In this document: piece after piece, positions 28,278 to 39,275 of the stretch
Layout of the letters: each line of letters starts with the position of its first letter
Position numbering within the stretch: position 1 is the first letter of the stretch
Assembly (NCBI RefSeq): GCF_014230305.1
Contig: NZ_JACLAU010000004.1
Span: 124,001-188,000, forward strand
Source of the DNA: Novosphingobium aerophilum
GTDB lineage: Bacteria > Pseudomonadota > Alphaproteobacteria > Sphingomonadales > Sphingomonadaceae
Reading direction: 5' to 3'
Length of the DNA: 64,000 bases
The notes under the pieces: generated by a model
The model's database searches: none
The model's input: the letters and a program-made list of their open reading frames with translations, nothing else
What the model was told of the DNA's origin: nothing
Made by a program: the position numbers and the translations under genes

Positions 28278-29071
28278 GAGTAGGGGCTCTCCACCTCGAA
28301 ATCATAGAGCCGCGCCAGCCGGTCATCGCCCGATCGCTTGAAGTGATCGTCATGCATGATCGCGATGCCGAGGCCATTGGCCGCCGCTTCCAGCAGCAGT
28401 TGCCCCGAATCGAACTGGTCGATCGCGGCCGGTGTGAAATCGCCCAGCCCGGTGGCCTCCTTCCACGCCGCGAAGCTGTCGGGCAGGTCGTGGTTGATCA
28501 GGAAGGTCTGCCGGCTCAGCTTGGCCAGGTCGGGCGTGTCGCCCAGTTCGGCCGCCACCGCCTTCGACGTGATCGCATAGACCCGGTTGTGGTCCAGCCG
28601 CACGGCGTAAAGCGCGGGATCGGGCTTGGCCGATAGGATGATCGCCGCGTCCAGCGTGTCGCCCACCCGGGTTTCCTGGTGGGGGCTGGTGTCGATGTCG
28701 ATGTGCAGGCGCGGATGCAGGTTGCGCAGCTCAGGCAGGCGCGGGAACAGGCGCTGCCCGCCGAACAGCGAAGGCACGCCCAGGTGCAGCCGCAGCACCA
28801 GCCCGTTGTCGACCTGGCTTTCCACCGCCTCGGCCAGGTCTTCCAGCTTGGGGCTCACCGCGTCGTAGAAGGCATGGCCATCCTCGGTCAGCTTCATCGC
28901 CTGGTGCTGCCGGACGAACAGCTTCTTGCCGGTGAAGTCCTCCAGCGCCTGGACCCGGCGCGACAGGGCTGACGGGCTCAGCCCCAGCTCGTTGGCGGCA
29001 GCCTTGGCCGAGCCGAGCCGGACCACGCGGACAAAGGCTTCAAGCGCGCGGAGAGGCGGCAGGCGGCGCAT
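28193..29071 (-). CDS. LysR-family transcriptional regulator (GcvA-like)
   Basis: The protein has 292 residues. The N-terminal winged helix-turn-helix reads LRALEAFVRVVRLGSAKAAANELGLSPSALSRRVQALEDFTGKKLF in register with the family, and a periplasmic-binding-like effector domain follows. The start PPLRALEAF and the C-terminal pattern are those of the GcvA/AmpR-type branch. The target is unknown: no divergent gene lies next to it, since corC upstream points the same way. Its 3' end is antisense to the last codons of the convergent membrane-protein gene. Confidence 0.88.
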   Translation of the reverse strand: MRRLPPLRALEAFVRVVRLGSAKAAANELGLSPSALSRRVQALEDFTGKKLFVRQHQAMKLTEDGHAFYDAVSPKLEDLAEAVESQVDNGLVLRLHLGVPSLFGGQRLFPRLPELRNLHPRLHIDIDTSPHQETRVGDTLDAAIILSAKPDPALYAVRLDHNRVYAITSKAVAAELGDTPDLAKLSRQTFLINHDLPDSFAAWKEATGLGDFTPAAIDQFDSGQLLLEAAANGLGIAIMHDDHFKRSGDDRLARLYDFEVESPYSYWFVCRPRALDSRPVRLFHDWLVKAGV

Positions 29072-29095
29072 GGGGGCTGGCGGGGTCTCGAAAGG

Positions 29096-30013
<918 letters not shown>

Positions 30014-30052
30014 GATCTGCTCAGCTCCTGCCCTTGCGTGGTGCCCCCGGCA

Positions 30053-30550
30053 TCAATCGCCGTGATCGCCATATGGGTCCGCGATGCCCAGTTTCGCAAG
30101 CGCCTTTATCTCCAGCGCCTCCATCGCCGCGGCATCGGCGGACGAGATTTCGTGATCGTGCCCGGCCAGGTGGAGCAGGCCATGGACGATCAGATGGGTC
30201 GCGTGGTGGTTCAGCGGCACACCTTTGTCGGCCGCCTCGCGCGCGCAGGTCTCGAAGGCCAGGGCCAGGTCGCCCAGCAGTTCCGGCGCTCCCTCTCGCG
30301 GCATGGCGATCAGGTCCTCGCGCGCGATCATCGGGAAGGACAGGACATTGGTGGGCTTGTCCTTGGCCCGCCATTCGCGGTTGAGCACGTGAACCTCGGC
30401 ATCGCTGGTGAACAGGACCGAGGCGGTCAGGCGCGGGTTGTCCAGTTCCGGGGCCAGGTCGACCAGGGCCTCCACGGCGGCTTCGGCCAGATCGGCCCAG
30501 TCGATGTCGCCGGGCCACGGGGTTTCGATATCGATGTCGAGCGAAAGCAT
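30053..30550 (-). CDS. ybeY: YbeY endoribonuclease, rRNA maturation factor
   Basis: The protein has 165 residues. It is a zinc-dependent RNase needed for 16S rRNA 3' processing and ribosome quality control. The diagnostic metal motif HGLLHLAGHDHE (HxxxHxxxxxH) is present, as is NVLSFP. ATG 30550 (MLSLDIDIE) is chosen because the frame upstream of it is translated from the REP-like repeat and cannot be genuine. It sits between phoH and corC, the standard alphaproteobacterial order. Confidence 0.93.
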   Translation of the reverse strand: MLSLDIDIETPWPGDIDWADLAEAAVEALVDLAPELDNPRLTASVLFTSDAEVHVLNREWRAKDKPTNVLSFPMIAREDLIAMPREGAPELLGDLALAFETCAREAADKGVPLNHHATHLIVHGLLHLAGHDHEISSADAAAMEALEIKALAKLGIADPYGDHGD

Positions 30551-30576
30551 TGTTTCGGGGTAGGTCAGCGCGTGGC

Positions 30577-30671
30577 CTTCGACAAGCTCAGGCTGAGCGG
30601 GACTGAGCGAAGTGGCGGACATGACAATCGGCGAGCGATCCAAAACACCGCTCGGGCTGAGCCTGTCGAAG
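30577..30671. repeat. REP-like inverted doublet, copy 2
   Basis: Units at 30577-30600 (CTTCGACAAGCTCAGGCTGA...) and 30648-30671 (the inverse) lie in the 147-bp phoH-ybeY gap, inside an operon. See copies at 9907 and 50202. Confidence 0.75.
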
Positions 30672-30697
30672 CCCGCGCACAGCGCTTGCCCCAGGCC

Positions 30698-31735
<1,038 letters not shown>

Positions 31736-31937
31736 GCGCTCCTTTCACGGGTTCGCCGGCGGGCGATTCCCGTGGCTCAAGATAGGCTCCGGCTTGGTCG
31801 GCACAAGCGGCCACAGGCCGCACCTTTGTGGAAAAACGCCGAGCCGTTGTCCCGGGCCCACCCCGGGACCACTGGCCTCATCCATGCCGGGACACACGGA
31901 TGGACCAGAATGGCGGCTAGTGCCCGAAGTCGGACCT

Positions 31938-32098
31938 TTGTTTCCTCCCCGGTACGGGGAGGGGGACCACCGAAGGTGGTGGAGGGGCACTCTCCTTGGG
32001 GCACGGCAGCTGGCCAAGGCGGGGTGCCCCTCCACCATCCTGCGGATGGTCCCCCTCCCCCGGTGGGGGAGGATCTGAAAACGTCCGCTCCCCACCCA
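31938..32098. repeat. Intergenic inverted repeats (GGTACGGGGAGGGGGACCACC type)
   Basis: The 379-bp gap between phoH and miaB holds two inverted units: TCCTCCCCGGTACGGGGA... at about 31943-31990 and GCCCCTCCACCATCCTGCGG... ending in GGGGGAGGATCTGAAAACG at about 32027-32078. Related sequence recurs at 49790-49940. No gene is seen here. Confidence 0.65.
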
Positions 32099-32114
32099 TG
32101 CCGGTCTCCCCGGC

Positions 32115-33455
32115 TCAGGCCCGAGACGGCGAACCCACCACCCGCACCGCGCCGAGCGAATTGGGGCCGGCGTGGACCAGCTCGACCTCGACCAGGTCCC
32201 CGATCGCGGCCCCGCCCTCGAAATGGACCGACTGCAGCCAGGGCGACTTGCCCAGCCACTGCCCCGGCAGCTTGCCCTTGCGTTCCACCAGCACGGTGCA
32301 GCGCTTGCCGACAGAGGCCCGGTTGAACGCGTACTGATCGCGGTTGAGCGCAGCCTGCAGCCGCTGCAGCCGATCGTCCATCACCGCGGCCGGAACCTGG
32401 TCCGCCATCGTCGCCGCAGGGGTGCCCGGGCGGGGGCTGTACTTGAAGCTGAAGCACTGGGCATAGCCCACCGCGTCGACCAGCTTCAGCGTGTCCGCGA
32501 ACTCGGCCTCGGTCTCGCCCGGGAAGCCGACGATGAAATCGCCCGACAGCGCGATGTCGGGCCGGACCGCACGGACCCGGTCGAGGATGCGCAGATAGCT
32601 GTCCACCGTGTGCGACCGGTTCATCGCGCGCAGCACCCGGTCGTTTCCGGCCTGGACCGGCAGGTGCAGGAAGGGCATCAGCTTGGGGTTGTCGCCATGG
32701 GCGGCGATCAGCCCGTCGGTCATGTCGTTGGGATGGCTGGTGGTGTAGCGGATGCGCGCCAGGTCGGGCAGCTCCGCCAGGACCCGCGCCAGCCCGTCCA
32801 GCCCGATTGCGCGGCCCTTGTCATCCTCGCCATGCCAGGCGTTGACGTTCTGACCGATCAGCGTGATCTCGCGCGCGCCGGCTTCCACCAGCCGCTCCGC
32901 CTCGGCCCGGATCTCGGCATAGGGGCGCGAGATTTCCGCGCCGCGGGTGTAGGGCACCACGCAATAGGTGCAGAACTTGTCGCAGCCCTCCTGCACGGTC
33001 AGGAAGGCGCCCGGTCCCACCTTGCGGCGTGCCGGGAGGGCGCCGAACTTGGTTTCGGCCGGCATGTCGGTGTCGACCGCCCGGCGCCCGGCCACGGCCT
33101 CGGCGATCATCCCGGGCAGGCGGTGATAGGCTTGCGGACCGACCACCATCGACACGGCGGGGGCGCGGGCCATGATCTCCTCGCCCTCGGCCTGGGCGAC
33201 ACAGCCGGCGACGGCGATCAGCGGGCTGGAACCATCGTCGCGCCGCAACCGGCCGATGTCGGAATAGACCTTCTCGGCGGCCTTCTCGCGGATGTGGCAG
33301 GTGTTGAGCACCACCAGATCGGCCTCCTCGCCCTCGGGCGCGGGGGCGATGCCCTGCTGGGCGAGCAGTTCGGCCATGCGTTCGCCGTCATAGACATTCA
33401 TCTGGCAGCCGAAGCTCTTGACGCGATAGGTCTTGGGGGCGGGGGTGGGACGCAT
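32115..33455 (-). CDS. miaB: tRNA-2-methylthio-N6-dimethylallyladenosine synthase
   Basis: The protein has 446 residues. It is a radical-SAM methylthiotransferase that modifies A37 of tRNAs reading UNN codons. The N-terminal UPF0004 domain has Cys17, Cys53 and Cys85 as ligands of the second Fe-S cluster; the radical-SAM cluster is Cys158, Cys162 and Cys165 (CDKFCTYC). A TRAM RNA-binding domain occupies the last 65 residues. ATG 33455 gives the family length. It leads the series that continues with phoH, ybeY and corC. Confidence 0.95.
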   Translation of the reverse strand: MRPTPAPKTYRVKSFGCQMNVYDGERMAELLAQQGIAPAPEGEEADLVVLNTCHIREKAAEKVYSDIGRLRRDDGSSPLIAVAGCVAQAEGEEIMARAPAVSMVVGPQAYHRLPGMIAEAVAGRRAVDTDMPAETKFGALPARRKVGPGAFLTVQEGCDKFCTYCVVPYTRGAEISRPYAEIRAEAERLVEAGAREITLIGQNVNAWHGEDDKGRAIGLDGLARVLAELPDLARIRYTTSHPNDMTDGLIAAHGDNPKLMPFLHLPVQAGNDRVLRAMNRSHTVDSYLRILDRVRAVRPDIALSGDFIVGFPGETEAEFADTLKLVDAVGYAQCFSFKYSPRPGTPAATMADQVPAAVMDDRLQRLQAALNRDQYAFNRASVGKRCTVLVERKGKLPGQWLGKSPWLQSVHFEGGAAIGDLVEVELVHAGPNSLGAVRVVGSPSRA

Positions 33456-33578
33456 AGGGCCGGCGCCTTACGCCATATCGTCCGCGAGTTGAAGCGCGAT
33501 GCTGCCTCGCCGTCCGACCCGGCGGAACGGGCGGGGACAGCGGGGGTGGGCAGCGGGGTTAGGGGGGCGGATGGTTAG

Positions 33579-33603
33579 CACTACTTTGGCAGAAATGTGA
33601 TTT
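33579..33603 (+). repeat. IS701 terminal inverted repeat, left
   Basis: This is the left 25-bp terminal repeat of the IS701-family element, perfect against its partner at 34985-35009 and preceded by TTAG. Confidence 0.93.
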
Positions 33604-33665
33604 GGGTTCATGATAATGGACAGCCGCATCTTGGACATTGGTGCGGTGGCGATCTGGAAAGGCGT

Positions 33666-34922
33666 TCAATGATGGCTTGCCGGACTGCTGGCAGGCTGGG
33701 CTGAGGTGGTGGCCCTGGGACTCTTTTTTTTCCGCCCCGCTTGGGCGAGGCGGCGTGTCTGCAAGAAAGCGTAGGCCATTATTGCCATCAGTGTGTGACG
33801 ATGGAGGCCCGTCCAGGAACGGCCCTCAAAATGGTCGAGACCGAGTTCTTCCTTGAGTTGCTGATGCGCCTGCTCGCAGATCCAGCGGGCCTTGATGGCA
33901 CCGGCTACATCCTTGATCGGCGTGTCCGCAGGCAAGTTTGCGAGGTAGTATTTCCGCTCACCGTTTGAACGATGTTCGCCCACCAACCAAGCTTCCTCGC
34001 CGGGCATGTGCTGCGCTCCCGCAGAGCCGATACGCTGCGGCGCGCCGTCAGCGATGCGCACACGCATGGCGGCAAAACGCGCGGCTAACCGGCCTTTGGT
34101 TCCTCTGCGCCAGCTTACGCGCCGCCATTTGGCGCCTTCCAACATCGTGTGCGCCGCGACCGATTTGATGTCGGGTATGTGGCGCAAGCGCGGACGCCCA
34201 CGCCCGGCCACAGGAAAGACCAATTTCACGTCAGCCGGGTAGACCTTCTGGTGCTTGGGAATGCCAACCGCCCAGCAAAGCCCGCGCGCGCTTAGGGCCT
34301 GCCGGAATGGTGCCGAAAGCCCGTATCCTGCATCTGCCAGGACACAACCGAAACGCACCCCGGCCGCTGCGATCCGATCAATCTCCTCGATGGCCAATTC
34401 TGGCTTCGTTCTGGCCTGCCGGAACTGCTCGGGCACGCCGGCCTTGATCATGCGAGCCTCGTTACTCGTCCAGCTTTCCGGCAGAAACAGTCGCAGGCTT
34501 AGCATGAGCGGGACTTCCCCCGATGCCAGCGTCACCGATACCAGCGTCTGGCAATTGGCGTTCTTGCCCAAGGCCGAGGCATACTGTGGCGCAACGCCAA
34601 CAGACGCATTGCCCTTCTTTGGCAACGCCGTGTCGTCGATAATCAACCACGCATTGTCGCCACCGACAAGATCATCGGCCTGTTGCCACAACGTCGCTTC
34701 CAGGGGGGCGCTATCCCAGACGCCGGCGCCAATAAAATGGTGCAACCGGTCGTAGCTGATTGCGTCAACGCGCGCCGCCATGGGCTGAATGCTCTTGCGA
34801 TCACCGGGGCCAATCAGGCCCGCGATATAGGCCGGGCACATCCGGCGCCGTGTCTTGTTACCAAGCCCCTTCAGAAACGGTTCGAGCCAATGCTCGAGGT
34901 CGTTCTGCCACTCCATATCCAC
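33666..34922 (-). CDS. IS701-family DDE transposase
   Basis: The protein has 418 residues. Catalytic residues of the IS701 type are visible: the first Asp in LIIDDTALPKKG, the second in VLADAGYG and the Glu in WICEQAHQQLKEELGLDHFEG. It cuts and pastes the element through its terminal repeats. The start is GTG 34922 or the ATG two codons later. Near the end, eight A residues (33724-33731 on the complement) lead into a short tail (RKKKSPRATTSAQP). Losing one A would instead give GPPPQPSLPAVRQAI and a CPRCG motif, which looks like the normal IS701 ending, with the stop at 33608. So this copy is either slightly damaged or uses transcriptional slippage. Confidence 0.9.
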   Translation of the reverse strand: MDMEWQNDLEHWLEPFLKGLGNKTRRRMCPAYIAGLIGPGDRKSIQPMAARVDAISYDRLHHFIGAGVWDSAPLEATLWQQADDLVGGDNAWLIIDDTALPKKGNASVGVAPQYASALGKNANCQTLVSVTLASGEVPLMLSLRLFLPESWTSNEARMIKAGVPEQFRQARTKPELAIEEIDRIAAAGVRFGCVLADAGYGLSAPFRQALSARGLCWAVGIPKHQKVYPADVKLVFPVAGRGRPRLRHIPDIKSVAAHTMLEGAKWRRVSWRRGTKGRLAARFAAMRVRIADGAPQRIGSAGAQHMPGEEAWLVGEHRSNGERKYYLANLPADTPIKDVAGAIKARWICEQAHQQLKEELGLDHFEGRSWTGLHRHTLMAIMAYAFLQTRRLAQAGRKKKSPRATTSAQPASSPASHH

Positions 34923-34984
34923 AGCCAGCCTTCATCAAAGCTGGCTCCCCATGAATCACGCATTTGCCACCAAGGGAATCCCAA

Positions 34985-35009
34985 AAATCACATTTCTGCC
35001 AAAGTAGTG
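34985..35009 (-). repeat. IS701 terminal inverted repeat, right
   Basis: This is the right 25-bp terminal repeat of the IS701-family element, followed by the TTAG duplication that is also the first four bases of the MITE-like element. Confidence 0.93.
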
Positions 35010-35281
35010 TTAGGCCGTAAACTCATAAACAGCGCCATCGAGGTTTGAGGCAGAAAGGCCCAGCGCAAGGCGGATAGGCGCAGGAATAGTGGTTCTATTT
35101 CAAGCCTATCCAAACGCGGCGATGGGCCTTTCTGAGCAAATCCCTGCGGGACGCCCAAATGGCTTCCATCTCGGCCAAACCCGCCCTTGGAAAGGCAACC
35201 CGCCTTCCTCGCGGGCGGCTTCGCCCGATCGGTTCGCCATTTGGGCGCCTCGATGGCACTGTTTATGAGTTTACGGCCTAA
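35010..35281. mobile_element. MITE-like non-autonomous element, 272 bp, with 34-bp inverted ends
   Basis: The outer ends TTAGGCCGTAAACTCATAAA... (35010-35043) and their inverse (35248-35281) match at 33 of 34 positions. Inside are two further nested hairpins: CAGAAAGGCCCA/TGGGCCTTTCTG (35051-35062 and 35123-35134) enclosing GGATAGGC/GCCTATCC, and CGCCCAAATGG/CCATTTGGGCG (35152-35162 and 35237-35247). No coding frame is present. TA dinucleotides flank GGCC at both ends, as in TA-target elements. The family is unknown to me. Confidence 0.75.
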
Positions 35282-35385
35282 TGTTTCGCTTTGGCACGTC
35301 GGGAAAATCCGCCGCCCGGGCGGGCTGTCAACGCCTCACGCTTTCGCTAGGGCGGTGCGCAGAGGGGGGCAGACGAGGTTATCTT

Positions 35386-36012
35386 ATGCCCAGGATCGTT
35401 AAGTGTTTTGTATTGGCCAGCGCGTTGGTGTCGATGCCGGCGATGGCCCAGTCTTTCTCTACCAGTCTCACCCCGTACAGCGGCAATGACGCGGTTCGGG
35501 TGACCTTCGATTCGCCGCTGCCGAGCGGGTTCTCGCTCAACGGCGGGCGCATCACCACCGGCAGCAAGGTCGGGGTCCAGGCCCAGCCCAAGGGCTCGAC
35601 CGGCAATTATCTGACGACGGATATCGGGACGGCCACGCTCACGGCCAATCAGGGCTATGGCTCGGTCAGCTTCCTGTGGGGCTCGATCGACACGTACAAC
35701 CTGGTCGAATTCCTGGACAAGACCGGCAAGGTCGTGGGCAGCCTGACGGGTTCGCAGGTAGCCCAGGCTCCGGTCAACGGGGATTGGAACGCCGATCGCA
35801 CCAACCGCTACGTCACCTTCAATGCCGACACGAAGAGTCAATTGATCAACAGCGTGCGGCTGAAGTCCACCAGCATCGCGTTCGAGACCGACAACTTCGC
35901 GTTCTTCAACGCGGGTCCGGTCGCCGTGCCGGAGCCGGGCGTGGCCGGGTTGTTCGGAGCCATGGCAGCCGTTGCGCTGCTGCGGCGCCGGTCGGCAATC
36001 GCGCGGGCCTGA
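35386..36012 (+). CDS. PEP-CTERM surface protein
   Basis: The protein has 208 residues. A signal peptide (MPRIVKCFVLAS..., cleavage after AMA) is followed by a beta-rich region containing SVSFLWGSIDTYNLVEF, which resembles the Npun_F0296-type exosortase-dependent surface proteins, and a C-terminal sorting signal: VPEPG, a hydrophobic helix and RRRS. Proteins of this kind are cut at the PEP motif by an exosortase and released to the cell surface or matrix. No exosortase or polysaccharide locus is in this window. ATG 35386 is preceded by GAGG; the longer in-frame start would lie in the MITE. It stands alone 105 bases after that element. Confidence 0.85.
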   Translation: MPRIVKCFVLASALVSMPAMAQSFSTSLTPYSGNDAVRVTFDSPLPSGFSLNGGRITTGSKVGVQAQPKGSTGNYLTTDIGTATLTANQGYGSVSFLWGSIDTYNLVEFLDKTGKVVGSLTGSQVAQAPVNGDWNADRTNRYVTFNADTKSQLINSVRLKSTSIAFETDNFAFFNAGPVAVPEPGVAGLFGAMAAVALLRRRSAIARA

Positions 36013-36194
36013 TCCGCGCCGCACGGCCTGCCCCCAAGCCTCACACTCACCGAACCACCTTCCGTCGAACCGTCGCCCCCGTGGTGACGGTTCGGCAAGG
36101 GTTGGCGCGCTAGGCCATGCCCCCATGGTCTGTTGCGTTGCGCTCCGGGCAGCCCGGGGCCGGCGCGGCAGCGCCCTCTGCACGAGTGCCTGAC

Positions 36195-36845
36195 ATGAAA
36201 ACTGCCTTGCGTCTGGCCCTGGTTCTTCTGGGGCTTGGTCTGATTGTCCTGATTGCTCTGGGCGCGATCCGGATGATGGCGCCTGCCGCGCCCAAGCCTC
36301 CGGCCGCGGCGGCGCGGACCGCCGAGTTCCTTTCGCCCTACGATGCGCCGACCGCCAGTGCCGAGGACGCCCTGGCCCGGACCCGGACGCAGCCGGATGA
36401 TGCGGCTGCCTGGCGCGATCTGGGCAATGCCCAGCTCAAGGCGCGCAAGTTCCGGGATGCCGAACGGTCCTATGCCAAGGCGGTGGCCCTCGATCCGGGT
36501 CGCTCCGAGACGTGGTCGGCCCTGGGCGAGGCCCGCATCCAGTTCGAGGGCTCCGATGGCCTGCGCCTGCCGGCCGGCGCCGCCGAGGCCTTCCGCAAGG
36601 CACTGGCGCTGAACCCCCGCGACCCGCGCGCGCGGTTCTACTTCGCCATGGAGAAGGACTTCACCGGCCAGCACGATGCGGCGATCGGCGAATGGCTGCA
36701 ACTGCTGCGCGAGGTTCCCGCCGGTTCGGATGCCGATGAATCGATCCGCGCGGCGATCACCGCCTCGGTCAGCCGCAACCAGAAGCTGATTGCCCGGGCG
36801 ATGCAGCGCGCCATTGCGGAGCAGCCGCGCAAGGCGGGCAACTGA
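36195..36845 (+). CDS. Membrane-anchored TPR protein (CcmH/CycH C-terminal-like)
   Basis: The protein has 216 residues. One N-terminal membrane helix (about 5-28) precedes a Pro/Ala linker and TPR repeats (DDAAAWRDLGNAQLKARKFRDAERSYAKAVALDPG in register, and a second unit around residue 140). This is the layout of the periplasmic TPR part of CcmH/CycH used in cytochrome c maturation, but no other ccm gene is nearby, so the role is open. ATG 36195 starts the membrane anchor. It follows the PEP-CTERM gene with a gap containing a stem-loop (36067-36095). Confidence 0.65.
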   Translation: MKTALRLALVLLGLGLIVLIALGAIRMMAPAAPKPPAAAARTAEFLSPYDAPTASAEDALARTRTQPDDAAAWRDLGNAQLKARKFRDAERSYAKAVALDPGRSETWSALGEARIQFEGSDGLRLPAGAAEAFRKALALNPRDPRARFYFAMEKDFTGQHDAAIGEWLQLLREVPAGSDADESIRAAITASVSRNQKLIARAMQRAIAEQPRKAGN

Positions 36846-36893
36846 TCGCGGTCGCGTCGGACGCAAGAGCGAGGGTCTGGTCGGGCGGGAGCT

Positions 36894-37854
<961 letters not shown>

Positions 37855-37865
<11 letters not shown>

Positions 37866-39177
37866 TCCGCTCGCGCCGCTTGCGGTCCCACCAGTCCAGC
37901 CGCTTCTTCACCTCGCGCTCGAACCCGCGCTCGACCGGCTGGTAGAAGGTCTGGGGGGGCATGCCTTCCGGCCAGTAGTTGGCGCCCGAAAAGCCGTCCT
38001 CGGCATCATGGTCGTAGGCATAGCCGGCGCCATAGCCGATATCCTTCATCAGCTTGGTGGGTGCGTTGAGGATGTTGGCTGGCGGCATCAGCGATCCGGT
38101 CTCCTTCGCGCTTTTCCACGCCGCCTTCTGCGCCGCATAGGCCGCGTTCGACTTGGGCGCGGTGGCGCAATAGAGGCAGGCCTGGACCACGGCGAGCTCG
38201 CCTTCCGGCGAGCCGAGGAAATCGTAGGCGTCCTTCGCCGCCAGGCACTGCACCAGCGCCTGCGGGTCGGCCAGGCCGATGTCCTCGCTGGCGAAGCGGA
38301 CCAGCCGGCGCAGCACGTAAAGCGGCTCTTCCCCCGCCACCAGCATCCGCGCCAGGTAATAGAGCGCCGCCTGCGGGTCCGACCCGCGCAGCGCCTTGTG
38401 CAGCGCCGAGATCAGGTTGTAGTGCCCTTCGCGGTCCTTGTCGTAGACCGCGACGCGGCGCTGCAGGAACTGGCCCAGCCCGGCCGGGTCGAGCGGCTCG
38501 GTCAGGTTGACCGACCACAGCGTTTCCGCCTGGTTGAGCAGAAACCGCCCGTCCCCGTCGGCCGAGGCGACCAGCGCGGCCCGCGCCTCAGGCGTCAGGG
38601 GCAGGGTGCGCTGCTCCAGCGCTTCGGCCCGGGCCAGCAACTGTTCCAGCGCCGCCGCGTCGAGCCGGTGGAGTATCAACACCTGCGCGCGGGACAGCAG
38701 CGCGGCGTTCAGCTCGAAGCTGGGGTTTTCGGTGGTGGCGCCGACCAGGGTGACCGTCCCGGCTTCGACAAAGGGCAGGAAGCCGTCCTGCTGGGCGCGG
38801 TTGAAGCGGTGGATCTCGTCCACGAACAGCAGGGTGCGCTGGCCGGCATGGGCCGCGGTCTCGGCCTCGGCAAAGGCCTTGCGCAGATCGGCCACGCCCG
38901 AGAACACCGCGCTGATCGCCGCATAGCGCATGCCCACCGCATCGGCGAGCAGCCGCGCGATCGAGGTCTTGCCGGTGCCCGGTGGCCCCCACAGGATCAG
39001 CGAGGACAGTCGCCCGGCGGCGACCATCCGCCCGATCGCGCCTTCGGGTCCGGTGACATGGTCCTGCCCGATCACCTCGTCCAGCGCGCGCGGCCGCAGC
39101 CGATCGGCCAGGGGGGCGTCGGCGCGGACCGGCTCGGCGGTCGGGGGCGGAACAGCATCGGGAAACAGCTCGGCCAT
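37855..39177 (-). CDS. rarA: Replication-associated recombination protein RarA (MgsA), AAA+ ATPase
   Basis: The protein has 440 residues. It acts at stalled replication forks. The N-terminal AAA+ module has Walker A GPPGTGKTS, Walker B LLFVDEIHRF and the sensor-1 segment LVGATTENPSFELN typical of RarA. The C-terminal tetramerisation part follows, with DPQAALYYLARML and GYGAGYAYDHD. ATG 39177 gives the conserved start ADRLRPRALDEVIGQDH soon after; an upstream in-frame start adds 19 unrelated residues. Confidence 0.94.
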
Positions 39178-39237
39178 CGCCGCCCGACATAGGGGCCCAC
39201 GCGCGATCTTGCACCCGCCTCTTGCAAAGATCATATA

Positions 39238-39249
39238 AAGATATATCTT
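39238..39249. promoter_or_regulatory. Palindrome in the padR promoter, candidate PadR operator
   Basis: AAGATATATCTT is a perfect 12-bp palindrome in an AT-rich island 27 bases before the padR start, in the divergent region with rarA. Its position suits autoregulation by the PadR protein. Confidence 0.45.
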
Positions 39250-39275
39250 AAGAACATCGAATCGAAAGGAGATAT

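Larger units (their letters stand above)
33579..35009 (-). mobile_element. Complete IS701-family insertion sequence, 1431 bp
   Basis: The element is bounded by perfect 25-bp terminal inverted repeats starting CACTACTTTGGCAGAAATGT (33579-33603 and 34985-35009) and flanked by a 4-bp direct duplication TTAG (33575-33578 and 35010-35013), matching the YTAR target preference of IS701. One transposase gene fills it on the minus strand. The insertion lies exactly at the edge of a MITE-like element. The transposase gene carries an A8 run that moves the expected C-terminal tail out of frame, so activity is uncertain. Confidence 0.93.

Noticed and set aside
33456..33574. Remnant of a gene between miaB and the IS element
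   Set aside because: Only GC-rich sequence without a supported frame is visible.
36067..36095. Stem-loop CGAACCGTC/GACGGTTCG between the PEP-CTERM gene and the TPR gene
   Set aside because: It may be a terminator, but there is no T tract and no second line of evidence, so it was not listed separately.
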